From positions 80,485,682 through 80,549,681 of the forward strand of contig OZ023267.1 of assembly GCA_964006375.1 (NCBI GenBank): 64,000 bases of DNA, in the 5' to 3' direction. Shown piece after piece: positions 27,124 to 37,158 of the stretch. The notes below the pieces were generated by a model. That model was not told where the DNA came from, made no database searches, and saw nothing but the letters and a program-made list of their open reading frames with translations. Source of the DNA: Tillus elongatus. Its lineage: Eukaryota > Arthropoda > Insecta > Coleoptera > Cleridae. Each line of letters opens with the position of its first letter. The first letter of the stretch is position 1. The translations under genes and the position numbers were made by a program.

Positions 27124-29620
27124 TTGCAGATGAGTTACTGTAAGCAAAATTCTAACAGTGATGTTAGTTCGTCAGTGTCTTTTGATGAAATTAGCTCTGT
27201 AGATTCATTTTCCATTTGTTCGGACTCTGCGTCTTCAGAATCATACCTATATTTACCAAATACACATATAACAGAGGTAACACAGGTATCATTTGCCTTA
27301 CTTACTTTAAAATAATTTGTATTTAAATTTCTATTGAGTCTTATTTTATGTTTATGTTACAAATTCTACTTTAGGAGCTCACTTGTACTGATAAGGACAA
27401 TGAATCACAAGATAGTGTAAATTTAATTGAAAAAAATATTAAGATTCTTGAAGAAGAACACATATTAAATACTGGGTCTCAAGTTTGTGATGCCAAAAAT
27501 GTTACAAGAAATGATATTTTCAAAGAGCCTTTACCGTTAACTAAAAGTGATAAGTTGGGAAAGAATAAAAATACAAACTATGATGCTAGTGATACCAATG
27601 CAGATGACAACAGAGAAACACTAGCCTTAAATCAGTATGATGCAACAGGCAATGGAATTAATTCATCTGTAAATCGTCAAAACAAAGCAGAGGAGGAGTT
27701 TGTATGTGACATGGTGGATTTAGAAAAAATGTGTGAGGTTTCTGTTCATACTATGTACCAAGAAAGAGAAAATCTTATTAAAGATCTTGTAACCCCAGAA
27801 GAAGAACCTCCAATATCCATAAAAATTGATAACCCAGTTGAAAGAAACTTAGATGCAGTAGTTCTTAGATTTGGAATAATAACTGAAGTAAGTTTTGGAT
27901 TGTGCTGAAAACTGCAAAAAACACTGATTAAAATTTAAGTACTGGCCACTAAATATTTTATTTTTAGGAACCTGTAGATAGCATTGAATATTTTTCAAAT
28001 ACCAGACCGTGGACAAAAAAATCTGCGTGTCCCTATTGTTGCCTAGAAGTAACACATTTTCCGCGACATTTGTTTCGAAACCATAAAGAGGAGGGGGCAG
28101 TTAAGGAACTAAAAGGTATGTCGCTTAGTGATCCTAAAAGAAAACAGCTGTTAAATGCAATTCGTAGGCAAGGAAACTTCCAATACAGCAATCAAACAAA
28201 TTTTATAAAACCTGTCAGACGAGAAAAATATACTGATAATAATGATCCTGATTGTAACAATTCTAAAAGTAAAAACATAGAAGATGGAAAAGAAAAATAT
28301 TTGGCCTGCAATAATTGCTTTGGTTTTTTTAAAAGAAGTTATTTAAGAAGACATAGAAAAACATGCCCGTTGAGGTCTAATCACGAAACAAAACAAACGT
28401 CAACACCACTTATCAGCGTCACAAGCAGCTACTGTCTGTGCAGGGGTTTATAGTAAATTTTATGATACCTTGCGCTTGAAAAATGAAGTCTTTACTATTA
28501 TGCGAGCAGATGAAATATCAAAAACTGCCATGAATGATATACTTATCTGCAGTTACGGGGAGAGTTTGCTAAGAAAGCATAAAAGAATACAAATAAAAAC
28601 GGTAATATCGAACAAAATGCGAGAGCTGGGTAGACTTCTACTAGCTTTAAAAAAACTACTGGAACCCATATTTTGTTTGATGTTTTAAAACCTGAATTTT
28701 TCGACAACATAGTTGCGGCTGCTAAGATAATAAGTGGATACGATCACGAATTACGAACATTCAGGGCTAGTAGTTTGGCATTACATCTGGGCACATCACT
28801 AAGGCAGGTGTGCGATATAGCCACCAAACTTCTCATCAAAAAGAGCATCTTTATTCGGTGCAACGAGAGAGACAAGTCACTGAAAGATATTAAACAATTA
28901 AGACTTCTAATAGAGAGACACTGGAATTCAGAGGTCTCTAGTTTAGCTTTGAAAAATCTGAATGAAAACAGATGGGAAAAACCAAAAATGTTTCCCCTTA
29001 CAAGTGACATATTAAAATTCCAAAAATACGTTTTAAAAGAAGCTAAAGAAGCTGCCGAAAATATGATCAGAGAAAAATTTGCCGACAAAGAATATAGAAG
29101 GTTGTGCGAAAATATTCTGGCCTTTACTTTATTACTGAATAGAAAGCGTATTGGAGAGGTACAATACCTAAAAGTTAAAACTTATTGCAAAAGCAACTCA
29201 CAAGGTCAACAGGAAGAGTGTTTGGAATCTTTAACCGAAGCTGAAAAACTCCTAACTCAAAATTTCAAGCGAGTTGTAACTGGGGGGAAGGGTAGTAAAC
29301 CAGTCGCAATTTTATTTTCAAAAAATATTCAGAAATTCATAAATATTATGTTCGAGGTCAGACACAAATATGTAGCAGCAAATAATGAATACTTATTTGC
29401 CAACCCATGTGTTGAAGATAAATGGCTAAGTGGATACCACGTACTAAAAAAGTTGGCTAATCAAGCAGGTGTAAAAAATCAAGAGCTGTTTACCTCTACG
29501 AGACTACGTAAACAGATTGCCACAGTTCTACAAGTGCTGAGTGTCAGCGACAACGAAATGGAGCAGTTTGCCAATTTTATGGGCCACACAAAAAAGACTC
29601 ACGAATCTTATTATAGGTAA
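27124..29620 (+). pseudogene. Zinc-finger protein with tyrosine-recombinase C-terminus (Crypton-like)
   Basis: Exons: 27124-27285 (MSYCKQNSNSDVSSS, acidic/Ser-rich), 27375-27887, and 27968 onward; introns have CAG|GTATCA..TTTAG and GAA|GTAAGT..TTTTTAG. Exon 3 carries a C2H2-like finger (CPYCCLEVTHFPRHLFRNH) and a second finger (CNNCFGFFKRSYLRRH, then C). The C-terminal 315 residues show the recombinase tetrad: R in NRKRIGEVQYL, R in TRLRKQIATV, H in FMGHTKKTHESYY and the Tyr in the same word. A donor-like AG|GTAAGC at 29619 hints at a further exon. Frame slips near 28420 and at the A run near 28655 break the gene, unless they are assembly errors. Inside the TIR-bounded insert. Confidence 0.75.
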
Positions 29621-29639
29621 GCTATAATAAATTTTAAAT

Positions 29640-30285
29640 AATTTTTAAGTATATCTACTTTATCGAGAATGCCTTGTTTAATGATATAAAAACTTTCACA
29701 ATGAAACATTGGTATCTACAGGAAAAGCTTTACTACAAAGTAATTTGCAAATACTGTGTTCACAAGTCAGAGTATTTAAATTATTTAATGAAACAGATGT
29801 ATGTACGATTGACACTATATTATTATAACATGACAGCTGTTACACTGCGATGTGGCTTCTTCAGATACAAAGTGAACTTTTGTGTCTGAAGATGACACAT
29901 GGTGACGAAACAGCAGCCATGTGAGAATAATATAATGTCGATCTTACCGTTAATCTGATCTAATAAATAATTTAAATACTCTTTTTTCTTTAAGCGACAT
30001 ATCCATAATACAGCATATATCGCCTTCAAACCTAGTTGGGTAATACACCATGTTTATTATCTTATATGTATATGCCAAAACATAACATTTTGAGTTTAGT
30101 GCACCGCAGAAACATACTGTAACAAACACGTAGGACAAACAGAAATGGAAAAAAGGTTTTTTAAAGGCAGAAGTTGGTTTGTAATTTTTTTATTTCAATT
30201 TAGTTTAAATGCTTAATCTACTTAAATAGTCAAATGTACTTCTTTTATGAAAAGATGATATAATAGCAACATTTTTGTACTAAAT
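29640..30285. other. AT-rich stretch after recombinase gene, no gene seen
   Basis: No acceptor-framed exon continuing the recombinase was convincing. A weak hairpin TTCTTCAGATACAAAGTG..TTTGTGTCTGAAGA occurs at 29855-29893. Confidence 0.4.
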
Positions 30286-30289
30286 ACTG

Positions 30290-30535
30290 ACGTAGAGACT
30301 GTTTCTTTGGATTCACCAATGTTTGTGTTCTTCTCTGTAACCGGTGTCGTTGTTTGACAGCACCATCAGACAGGATATTTTTTTTAATTGATTGATGATC
30401 CTGTCAAGCAGTGAAACCGCTTACAGTAACGGAAACGAAGATTTGTAAAGCCAGAGAAATAGTCTCTACATTTGTATTTAGTATGGAACGGTTTCACCAA
30501 GTAGGGGCAACAACAATTAATGAACGTTTTTTTCC
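30290..30535. mobile_element. Old PLE relic, family A PLTR hairpin
   Basis: Left part in minus sense (GAGACTGTTTCTTTGGATTCACC, TGTTTGACAGCACCATCAGACAG), right part in plus sense (CCTGTCAAGCAGTGAAACCG, CCAGAGAAATAGTCTCTACA, GTATGGAACGGTTTCACCAA, GGGCAACAACAATTAATGAA). Same arrangement as 4625-4965 but more decayed. Confidence 0.65.
30388..30426 (+). ncRNA. Degenerate hammerhead motif, family A relic
   Basis: UUGAUUGAUGAUCCUGUCAA then GCAGUGAAAC, CGCUUACAG. The core reads UUGAUGA (one change from CUGAUGA) with GAAAC kept and the GUC site lost. The opposing arm (reverse complement of about 30355-30375) reads CUGAUGG. Together they argue that the ancestral family A core was CUGAUGA. Confidence 0.45.
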
Positions 30536-30774
30536 TTGTAATTAATACATCAGCGATATTTTTATGAACGACGAGCTAAAGTTAATTTAAGAGTGTCTTG
30601 TATATGATTGTGTTAAATATCTTTTATATGTCATTTATAGCCTGTTCTGTAGAAGATAGACATGTCTCAAAAAGGCAATATTTTAATTTTTTCTGTAGAT
30701 TTTTATGAATAACAAAGAAATTTTGCATAACTTTAGTCTCGTTAAATTTATCTGCGTTCTTCCTATAGTTGACA

Positions 30775-30870
30775 GCATTTTTCATCCTCTGATGACGATA
30801 ACTTTGTTAGTGAAACGATCGTCAGGTTATTAAAGAATGTGTTTTAGGTTCCCCAAGTATACTTATAAAA
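30775..30870 (+). mobile_element. Family B PLE-type fragment with hammerhead
   Basis: Contains CATCCTCTGATGACGATAAC, TTGTTAGTGAAACGATCGTC, AGGTTATT, then TTCCCCAAGTATACTTAT. The single arm matches the right arm of 24089-24329. Confidence 0.65.
30783..30827 (+). ncRNA. Hammerhead ribozyme motif, family B
   Basis: CCU-CUGAUGA-CGAUAAC-uuu-GUUAGU-GAAAC-gauc-GUC-AGG; core complete. Helix II has one mismatch (GAUAAC/GUUAGU). Confidence 0.65.
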
Positions 30871-31134
30871 TTAAAAAGTGCTCTACAACGGCCTTAAGAA
30901 GTGTCAAATGTATAGTCTCTTGTTATGTTTCCCTAAAGTCAAGTAATTTGAAACGGCGGCCTGTTTGTTTATGTAAAAGGCTCTAGCTAATGACTCCATT
31001 TCCGATAAATGTAATATATATATAATACATGGTTTGCTCTAAAATAACTCAAAACACTACATAATTTGTAAATTTTGCCATTATCAACTCATTTTATAAT
31101 AATGACCTTTTATCAAAAAATATGTTAAATACAA

Positions 31135-31215
31135 CATTTTTCATCCTCTGATGACGATAACTTTGTTAGTGTTATTAAAGAATGTCTTTTAGGTTCCCCA
31201 AGTGTACTTATCAGT
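31135..31215 (+). mobile_element. Family B fragment with deleted ribozyme
   Basis: TTCATCCTCTGATGACGATA, ACTTTGTTAGTG then directly TTATTAAAGAATG: GAAAC and the GUC site are deleted compared with 30783-30827. Followed by CCCCAAGTGTACTTATCAGTG. Confidence 0.65.
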
Positions 31216-32170
31216 GATGATCACAGATTCCAATCTTCACTTAGGAAAAAAATATGTTATTAGTTAATACAAATTTGCACGCCACTCTTTGGAAATCTGT
31301 TGTAAAATAAATATTTAATTATACTAAATAGGTTCCAGTTATAATTATAAAATTTTCAAGATGACGTCACAATATGATGTGCTGCAATACGGATTTTTTT
31401 AAAAGAATTGTTTAATAAATATGTTAACACCTGTTAAAGAATGTAAGATACCCTTCCATAGTTGTTACTGTTTTAATTTATAGTTTACTTTTACGTCGAC
31501 GATACTAAAAGACGACGCAAAGGTTACGTTTATATTTATATATTTACTTTCAAATGTTCATTTTTATTAGAAAAAAGTATTTTTCCTTTTTACGAAATAA
31601 CGTATTATAAAAACTATAACGAAATTAGGGGTTGGAAACTAAAACTGTATGAACGAATGTTCTATGTAAATATAGGTCAAATAATAGCCTTCTGTAAAAA
31701 AAAATTAAAATTAGTTACATCAGGCATTAACGTCGATGATAATTATTAATTTGTTACCAGAGCATGTTTTTATGTTGACAAATAAGTACGTTAACCTTTA
31801 AAGCGATGCTGCCTAAAACTACTTTAATAAAAAAATAAAATCAATATCATTTTCAAGGTAAAATTATTGCCGAGTTCTTCCTGGTAGTAAACATTAAATA
31901 GAAATCCAGTTATAAACCACTTGTTTGCGAACAAACACAACTGTGGGTCATAACACTGTTGCCAGATATTGGGCTACATAGCGTGCGGGTTACATAAAAG
32001 TGGTGTATCTTCTTTCGGTGTATATAGTTGACTATCAACGCGCCCTCTTCAGTTGAGTCGTTTGAATCAGCGGGTGTATGTTGCAGGTGTAAATAATGCT
32101 TTATGAGGCCCAAGGAAAAAGTAGCTGGCTGTCTTGTACACATGTTTTTATATAAGTAGACACAGTCTAA
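31216..32170. other. Right interior of the 8.8 kb insert, no gene seen
   Basis: A second GGGCTACAT word at about 31970 and short minus-strand frames (for example 32143-31910) occur, without any recognisable motif. Confidence 0.4.
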
Positions 32171-32273
32171 AGGTCGATACGCTGTTTAGCCCGCAAGTGG
32201 GATAAACAACGTTTTTCCGGGCTTCACAATGACTGTTTATACCTTCATTGGGCTACATAATAACCGTTTATAC

Positions 32274-32276
<3 letters not shown>

Positions 32277-32336
<60 letters not shown>

Positions 32337-32340
32337 TATA
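32277..32340. repeat. (TA)n at right junction of 8.8 kb insert
   Basis: TA tract with one CA interruption at 32331; beyond it copy 3 of the TIR element resumes. Confidence 0.95.
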
Positions 32341-33129
32341 CGTAATTCATTGTAGTCATAATTTTGTTTTATTTTAACTAAATGTTTCTGAATGTACACA
32401 GACATTGACGGTACTATACTTACTCGATAGGGATACTTAAGACATATGCGTGAACACTTTCAGAGAGTGTCGCCATATTTAAGCTATTTTCACATTGAAG
32501 TTGTATTCATTTTCCTGCGCTTGATTTATCCATTGCATATTCTTATGTTTGCTTAATTAAACTTTCTCTAAAATCGAAATGAACGCACCATTTTACATAT
32601 TTCTTTTTTTCACAATAGTATTTGATATGTTGACTTTATTTTATGTCACATATGTTACCACATATTTTAGAAGCTAAACAAATTGTCGTCTCTCAAAATA
32701 AGTAATGCTGCAGAAGAACTTTGTTTTTGTTATTGGTGTTTCACGCGTTTTCCTAGACGACTAAGAGTTATTTAGTAAAACAATATCAAAAACAATTAAT
32801 TGGCATTCCTTTAGAAAAAAGAATTTTTCAAATCGGTCAACTAATAACGATATCACGTTCAAGTTATCTATTTTGTCGCTGAGTTTTGACTAGAACTGCA
32901 TTTTAGGGTAAACATGGACACTCTCGCTATATGTCTTAACCATCTCTATCTAGTAACTATAGTCGGTACTTATAAAAACAGTGACTTACCATGTACATTT
33001 GATGGTCAATAAAGTCTATATATCTATCTATCAGCAAAAAAGAAATTTGTTGTCAGTCTTTCATTTTTTTATGTAATAAAGATTTTATTCTAATTAACAT
33101 TGTCTTAAGTCATTTTTTACAGTTTGATA

Positions 33130-33133
<4 letters not shown>

Positions 33134-33226
<93 letters not shown>
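33134..33226. repeat. (TA)n microsatellite
   Basis: TA tract inside copy 3, at the position equivalent to 21464-21512 in copy 2. Confidence 0.95.
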
Positions 33227-33228
<2 letters not shown>

Positions 33229-34081
33229 GTATAAATACACCTATACCTATATTCAGTATTAGTTTGTAACTTGAAATAAATTCAGTTAATCAAATACAGT
33301 TTCTTTTTTTCAAAAATGCTTGGACACATTGATTAGTATTTCAAGTTGCAGTCTTTTAAAAAATCTATACAGTATGTACCATATTTGAAAAATGACTTCA
33401 TCGATAATTTCTTGAAATCAACGCTACGTTTTTGTTGACTATTTTTAAAGTTCTTAAATGTGAAGTTATAGAAAACCAGCAGATTTAAAATTTTTATTCA
33501 TTGGTAACTACACTTTTTTTTCGTGCTTTCAACTCAAGATTTATAATAAAAATTTGAAATTTGGTGGTTTTGTATCGCTTGATGTGTACTTTAAAAATTG
33601 TCAACAAAAAGCTAAGGTTGTCATTTATAAAAATTATCAATGACATTTGACACAAATTGTATAATACATTTTTGAAAAGATTGTAACTGAGAATATTATC
33701 TGACTCCGAGCATTTTTGAAAAAAGCTGAAGTAGATTAATTGGAATTATCCCAAGTTATAAACTTGCACTCTATATATAATATATACAATTGCAGATAAG
33801 TTCAAATGTAAGTTTAAATTTTACAACTTCGCTACGCCTTTTTAAAATTGAAGCTTGCTCTAAGGTAACATTTGTAAGTATAAAGAAAGTTTGTAACAGC
33901 TCACTACAGTAAACTTGCAGTAAAGTTACAAAAGAAACAGTTACATATGTAAAGTCACTGGGGGGAAGATTTGACATTTGCAACAAACTTGCAGAAGGCT
34001 TTCTGTAAGTAATCTATCAAACTTACACTTGCTTTGGAAAAGATTCTGCAATGTTAACGCATTATTACCTTGCTCAGTGGG

Positions 34082-34471
34082 ACATCATTTGGTTCTGAAG
34101 CTGGAACATCTCATCAATTATGTAAGTTTTTTAAGATATGCATAAAAACTTAATTTGTGTATTATTGCAGGTGAACAATCACATTAAACAAATCTTTTGT
34201 AAAGACCACAGGTTTCACCTTCTTCCACTGCATCATGTAGTCATCAAAACCCAGAGGGTATGTACCTGCAGAACAGGTCTCCTAAAGATTTTACTAAGAA
34301 TTTTATTTATTTCAGAAAAATCTCCAAATCATAACATTATTAGCCCGTATCCTAGAGCAGTATTGAAAAAGACGAAGAAAGAGAGCAGAAGGAAAGGGAA
34401 ATTAAGGATCTTTACAGATACGCCAGAAAATAACCGATTAGAAGAAATTGAACGAAAAAGGGAAAGGCGTA
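34082..34471 (+). pseudogene. pogo-family transposase, segment 2
   Basis: Continues the transposase C-terminal region: TSFGSEAGTSHQL, intron 34121-34170 (GTAAGT..TTGCAG), then after a second intron-like gap ending TTTCAG at about 34315, NIISPYPRAVLKKTKKESRR and IFTDTPENNRLEEIERKRER. The 'SPYPRA..KGK..I.TDTPE' pattern is typical of pogo-type tails. Broken at 34471 by the TIR element. Confidence 0.8.
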
Positions 34472-34781
34472 CCCAGGCAACACAACTACATAACAATCAT
34501 GTGTTTTGCATGTAACAGCGCGACATTGTACATCGCAGAGATGTACTTTGTAAGGTCTATGCAAGTTACCAGAGTTGGAAATGACAGCAACTGCCAACAT
34601 TGACAATACATCGCAGGGACGTGACTGCTTAACATGCTGGAGATATCGCCTGTGCTGTTAAGGAGATGTAATTACTAATATTTCAATAATGTATCTAGAC
34701 TCATCTCTAGCATGTAACTAAATAATGTACTTGAGATGTCCTATGATATATTCTCAGTATATAATTCATAATTCATGGCTG

Positions 34782-34875
<94 letters not shown>

Positions 34876-36899
34876 TAAGTTACTAATAATTATTGGTAAT
34901 AGTAAACTCAATTTGCATCTGAGTTGAGCCTAAAATATTTATAAAAAAATGACTGGGAGAATAAAAACAACAGATGAACTTCTAGAAAATGGAAATATAT
35001 ATTTTATACAACATACAAAACTATATAACATTTTGAGTAAATGAAGAAAAAACCGATTCCATATAGTGTAAAAAAATGAAATCTAAATATATACATAAAT
35101 AGGAGCTTCTAAAAAATTTAACATATATTTAATGCAGCACAAAACAATATATTTTCCAACTAACCTTAAATTTATAGGAAAAATAAAGTCTCATAATATA
35201 AATATAAAACTATAAATGAATTCCAAAGGTGTAGGTAAGAGCAAACTTCTAAAAAATGTTAACATGTATTTTATGGACCACAAAACAATATATATTTTTT
35301 CAGTAAACACTAAATAAAAAACAAAATTCTCATAATACAAATCTAAAAATAAAAATGAATTTAAAACATATACATTAACTTGCTGGAATTTGTAAACATA
35401 GAAACAACAATGATCCCATATTGTCTATATAAATTAAAAGTTAAGCTGTACATTTCCATTGTTTTAGTGAAATATGCTTTTCATCATTTCTCTGTTTCTG
35501 CTGTATTGCTTGATGGAACCACTCCGAACCAGAAATTTCACACCCTTTTTCTTTTAGTTGGTTGTTCTGCAGAATTACATCTGAAATTTCAAAAACGAGC
35601 TGTTAGAAAAATTGGTATTATTTTTATTGTTGTCCTATTAAAACACTGTGCCAACCTTTGAGTCCACTGGAGGTATGGATGATAATATTAAAGACATAAA
35701 TGATGACATTACTAATGCATCATCAACAATATTTTTAGGTAGTGGGAATTGATTAAAAGCGGAAGTCGAATTCGGCTCGACATATGGAAAAGTTGCAATT
35801 TCCCTATATTATTTTTATTGCAATCTAAAATTATGGCAATGAAGCATGAGTGTTAATTTGTTTATCTTTTAGGTTTCGCGTATTTTTTGTCTATATGAAA
35901 TCAGTGAAATTACCTTTTGAGATTTTACATTAAGAAATGGACGACAATAAAATTATCTAACTCAAATAGTTGACATTAACACCTCAGCATAACAATTGTT
36001 TTTTACGTTGTGCAAACACGAAAGTAATTCTGATCATGAAATGCGCATTAATAAAAATTGGCGCTAGCTCTTGACAAAACCAGTGACACAATAACAGATA
36101 CGTGCAGTAAACATTTTGTCTAGATTCGCGATTTAAGCACATAATTTTCTGTGACGGTTTTACTGCCTACTGCCATGTTAAATCCATGTGCACAAATGCT
36201 GTATTGTTTGTAAACAATTGATTTGATTTGCCAAACATATTAGATGTTCATCATATAATACACTTAACCTAGAAAATTTACTTACAGGGTAACAGATATA
36301 TTCTATATAGGTAGGTACTTACCTCGTAATTGTAATTGCAGGATAATGCTTAATGTACAAACACAAAAAACTTCTGCCTAAAACCTAAATTGCAAGATAT
36401 AATCCAGATCCACAATAAATAATAAAACAGGAAACTCTTGTATGCCATTGTCTTGCGTCACATGTCACACACAATAAAAGTTAAAAAATAAAAATTACCA
36501 AGCGTCAATGCGATTTGCGATTCTAGCGATGACAAACGGTGTGGCGTGAATATGAACTGTGAATCTATAAAGTCGGTCATCATGTGTTAATTACATGCTT
36601 TGCATGTTATTTTTGTGAAGTAACCGCGATATAGTTTATAATATCGCTAGCATATCATTAAAATTAACTTCTGTGATCTAAATTATTGCTATGTCGCTGT
36701 TACATACTTGGCATGTAAAGGTTAGCCATGTATATCAAAAGTAACAGCTAACATCGCTAGCATGTACCAGTGTAAGCGCAAAATCATAGGTAACAGGAAA
36801 CCATCACAGAGACATGACATGCATGTATCAGGATATGTCGCATTGGTTACTTAAAAATAACATCTCAGCGATGTGAATATCACAATTGTGTTGCCTGGG
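34472..36899. mobile_element. TIR DNA element with CCCAGGCAACACAA ends, non-autonomous
   Basis: CCCAGGCAACACAACT at the left and CACAATTGTGTTGCCTGGG at the right are inverted repeats. Subterminal regions repeat GCATGTAACA, ATCGCTAGCATG and ATCGCAGAGATG words. The centre holds three diverged ~125 bp tandem units (around 34975, 35100 and 35235: AACTTCTAAAAAATGTTAAC, ATATATTTTATG, ACAAAACAATATAT). No transposase. It splits the pogo gene between RKRERR and KQIQNERNQK, precisely restoring the frame if removed. A clear target duplication was not identified. Confidence 0.75.
34784..34874. repeat. (TA)n microsatellite
   Basis: About 91 bp of TA repeat inside the CCCAGGCAACACAA element. Confidence 0.96.
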
Positions 36900-37158
36900 A
36901 AGCAGATTCAAAATGAACGAAACCAAAAGGGAGTGTTAAGGTAAGCACTTACCACAAATAAAAAGCCAAAGAATTTAGCACACAAAAGAAGAAAAATAAG
37001 CTCAAGTAGTTACTGGTAAGTCTATTATGTAAGAATCAGATGAATAATCTGATGACTTTAGTGATAAGGAAAATACACCTATTATAACAGATGATGGTTT
37101 GATACTTGAAAATGAATATGTTTTGGTTAAGTTTTCTGTAAAAGCTAGTGTGTCTTAT
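36900..37158 (+). pseudogene. pogo-family transposase, segment 3
   Basis: Reads KQIQNERNQKGVL, an intron-like start (GTAAGC), then SDDFSDKENTPIITDDGLIL and ENEYVLVKFSVKASVSY. This is the acidic linker plus the conserved tail of pogo-type proteins. Interrupted at 37158 by a LINE and completed at 39320. Confidence 0.75.

Larger units (their letters stand above)
23456..32276 (+). mobile_element. 8.8 kb insert with imperfect TIRs, carrying a zinc-finger/tyrosine-recombinase gene
   Basis: Left end: ACGTATAAATGG, TTATGTAGCCCA, then GCGTTGTTCCACCCGTCGC. Reverse complement of the right end: ACGTATAAACGG, TTATGTAGCCCA, then ACGTTGTTTATCCCACTTGC. The ends are thus related over about 80-100 bp with indels. 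Both borders are TA tracts inside an otherwise continuous copy of another element, so this is an insertion. The only coding region recognised is 27124-29620. Inside lie PLE relics (24089-24329, 30290-30535, 30775-30870, 31135-31215), a SINE and a MITE, so it is not young. Confidence 0.6.
22305..34081 (-). mobile_element. TIR DNA element (CCCACTGAGCAAGG family), copy 3, split by an 8.8 kb insert
   Basis: Bases 22305-23365 match copy 2 from about 19970 to 20765, and 32341-34081 continue from that exact place (ACATAATTCATTGTAGTCATAATTTTG) to the end CCTTGCTCAGTGGG. The two halves therefore form one copy interrupted at its internal TATATA by 23456-32276. Its start lacks the terminal region and abuts the end of copy 2, giving a tandem partial duplication inside the pogo gene. 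Confidence 0.75.

Noticed and set aside
31910..32143. 77-codon minus frame near the right end of the insert
   Set aside because: Overlaps terminal-repeat material; no recognisable motif.
34138..34515. Stand-alone basic protein of 125 codons
   Set aside because: It reads through intron sequence and into the TIR element; the real content is a pogo transposase segment.
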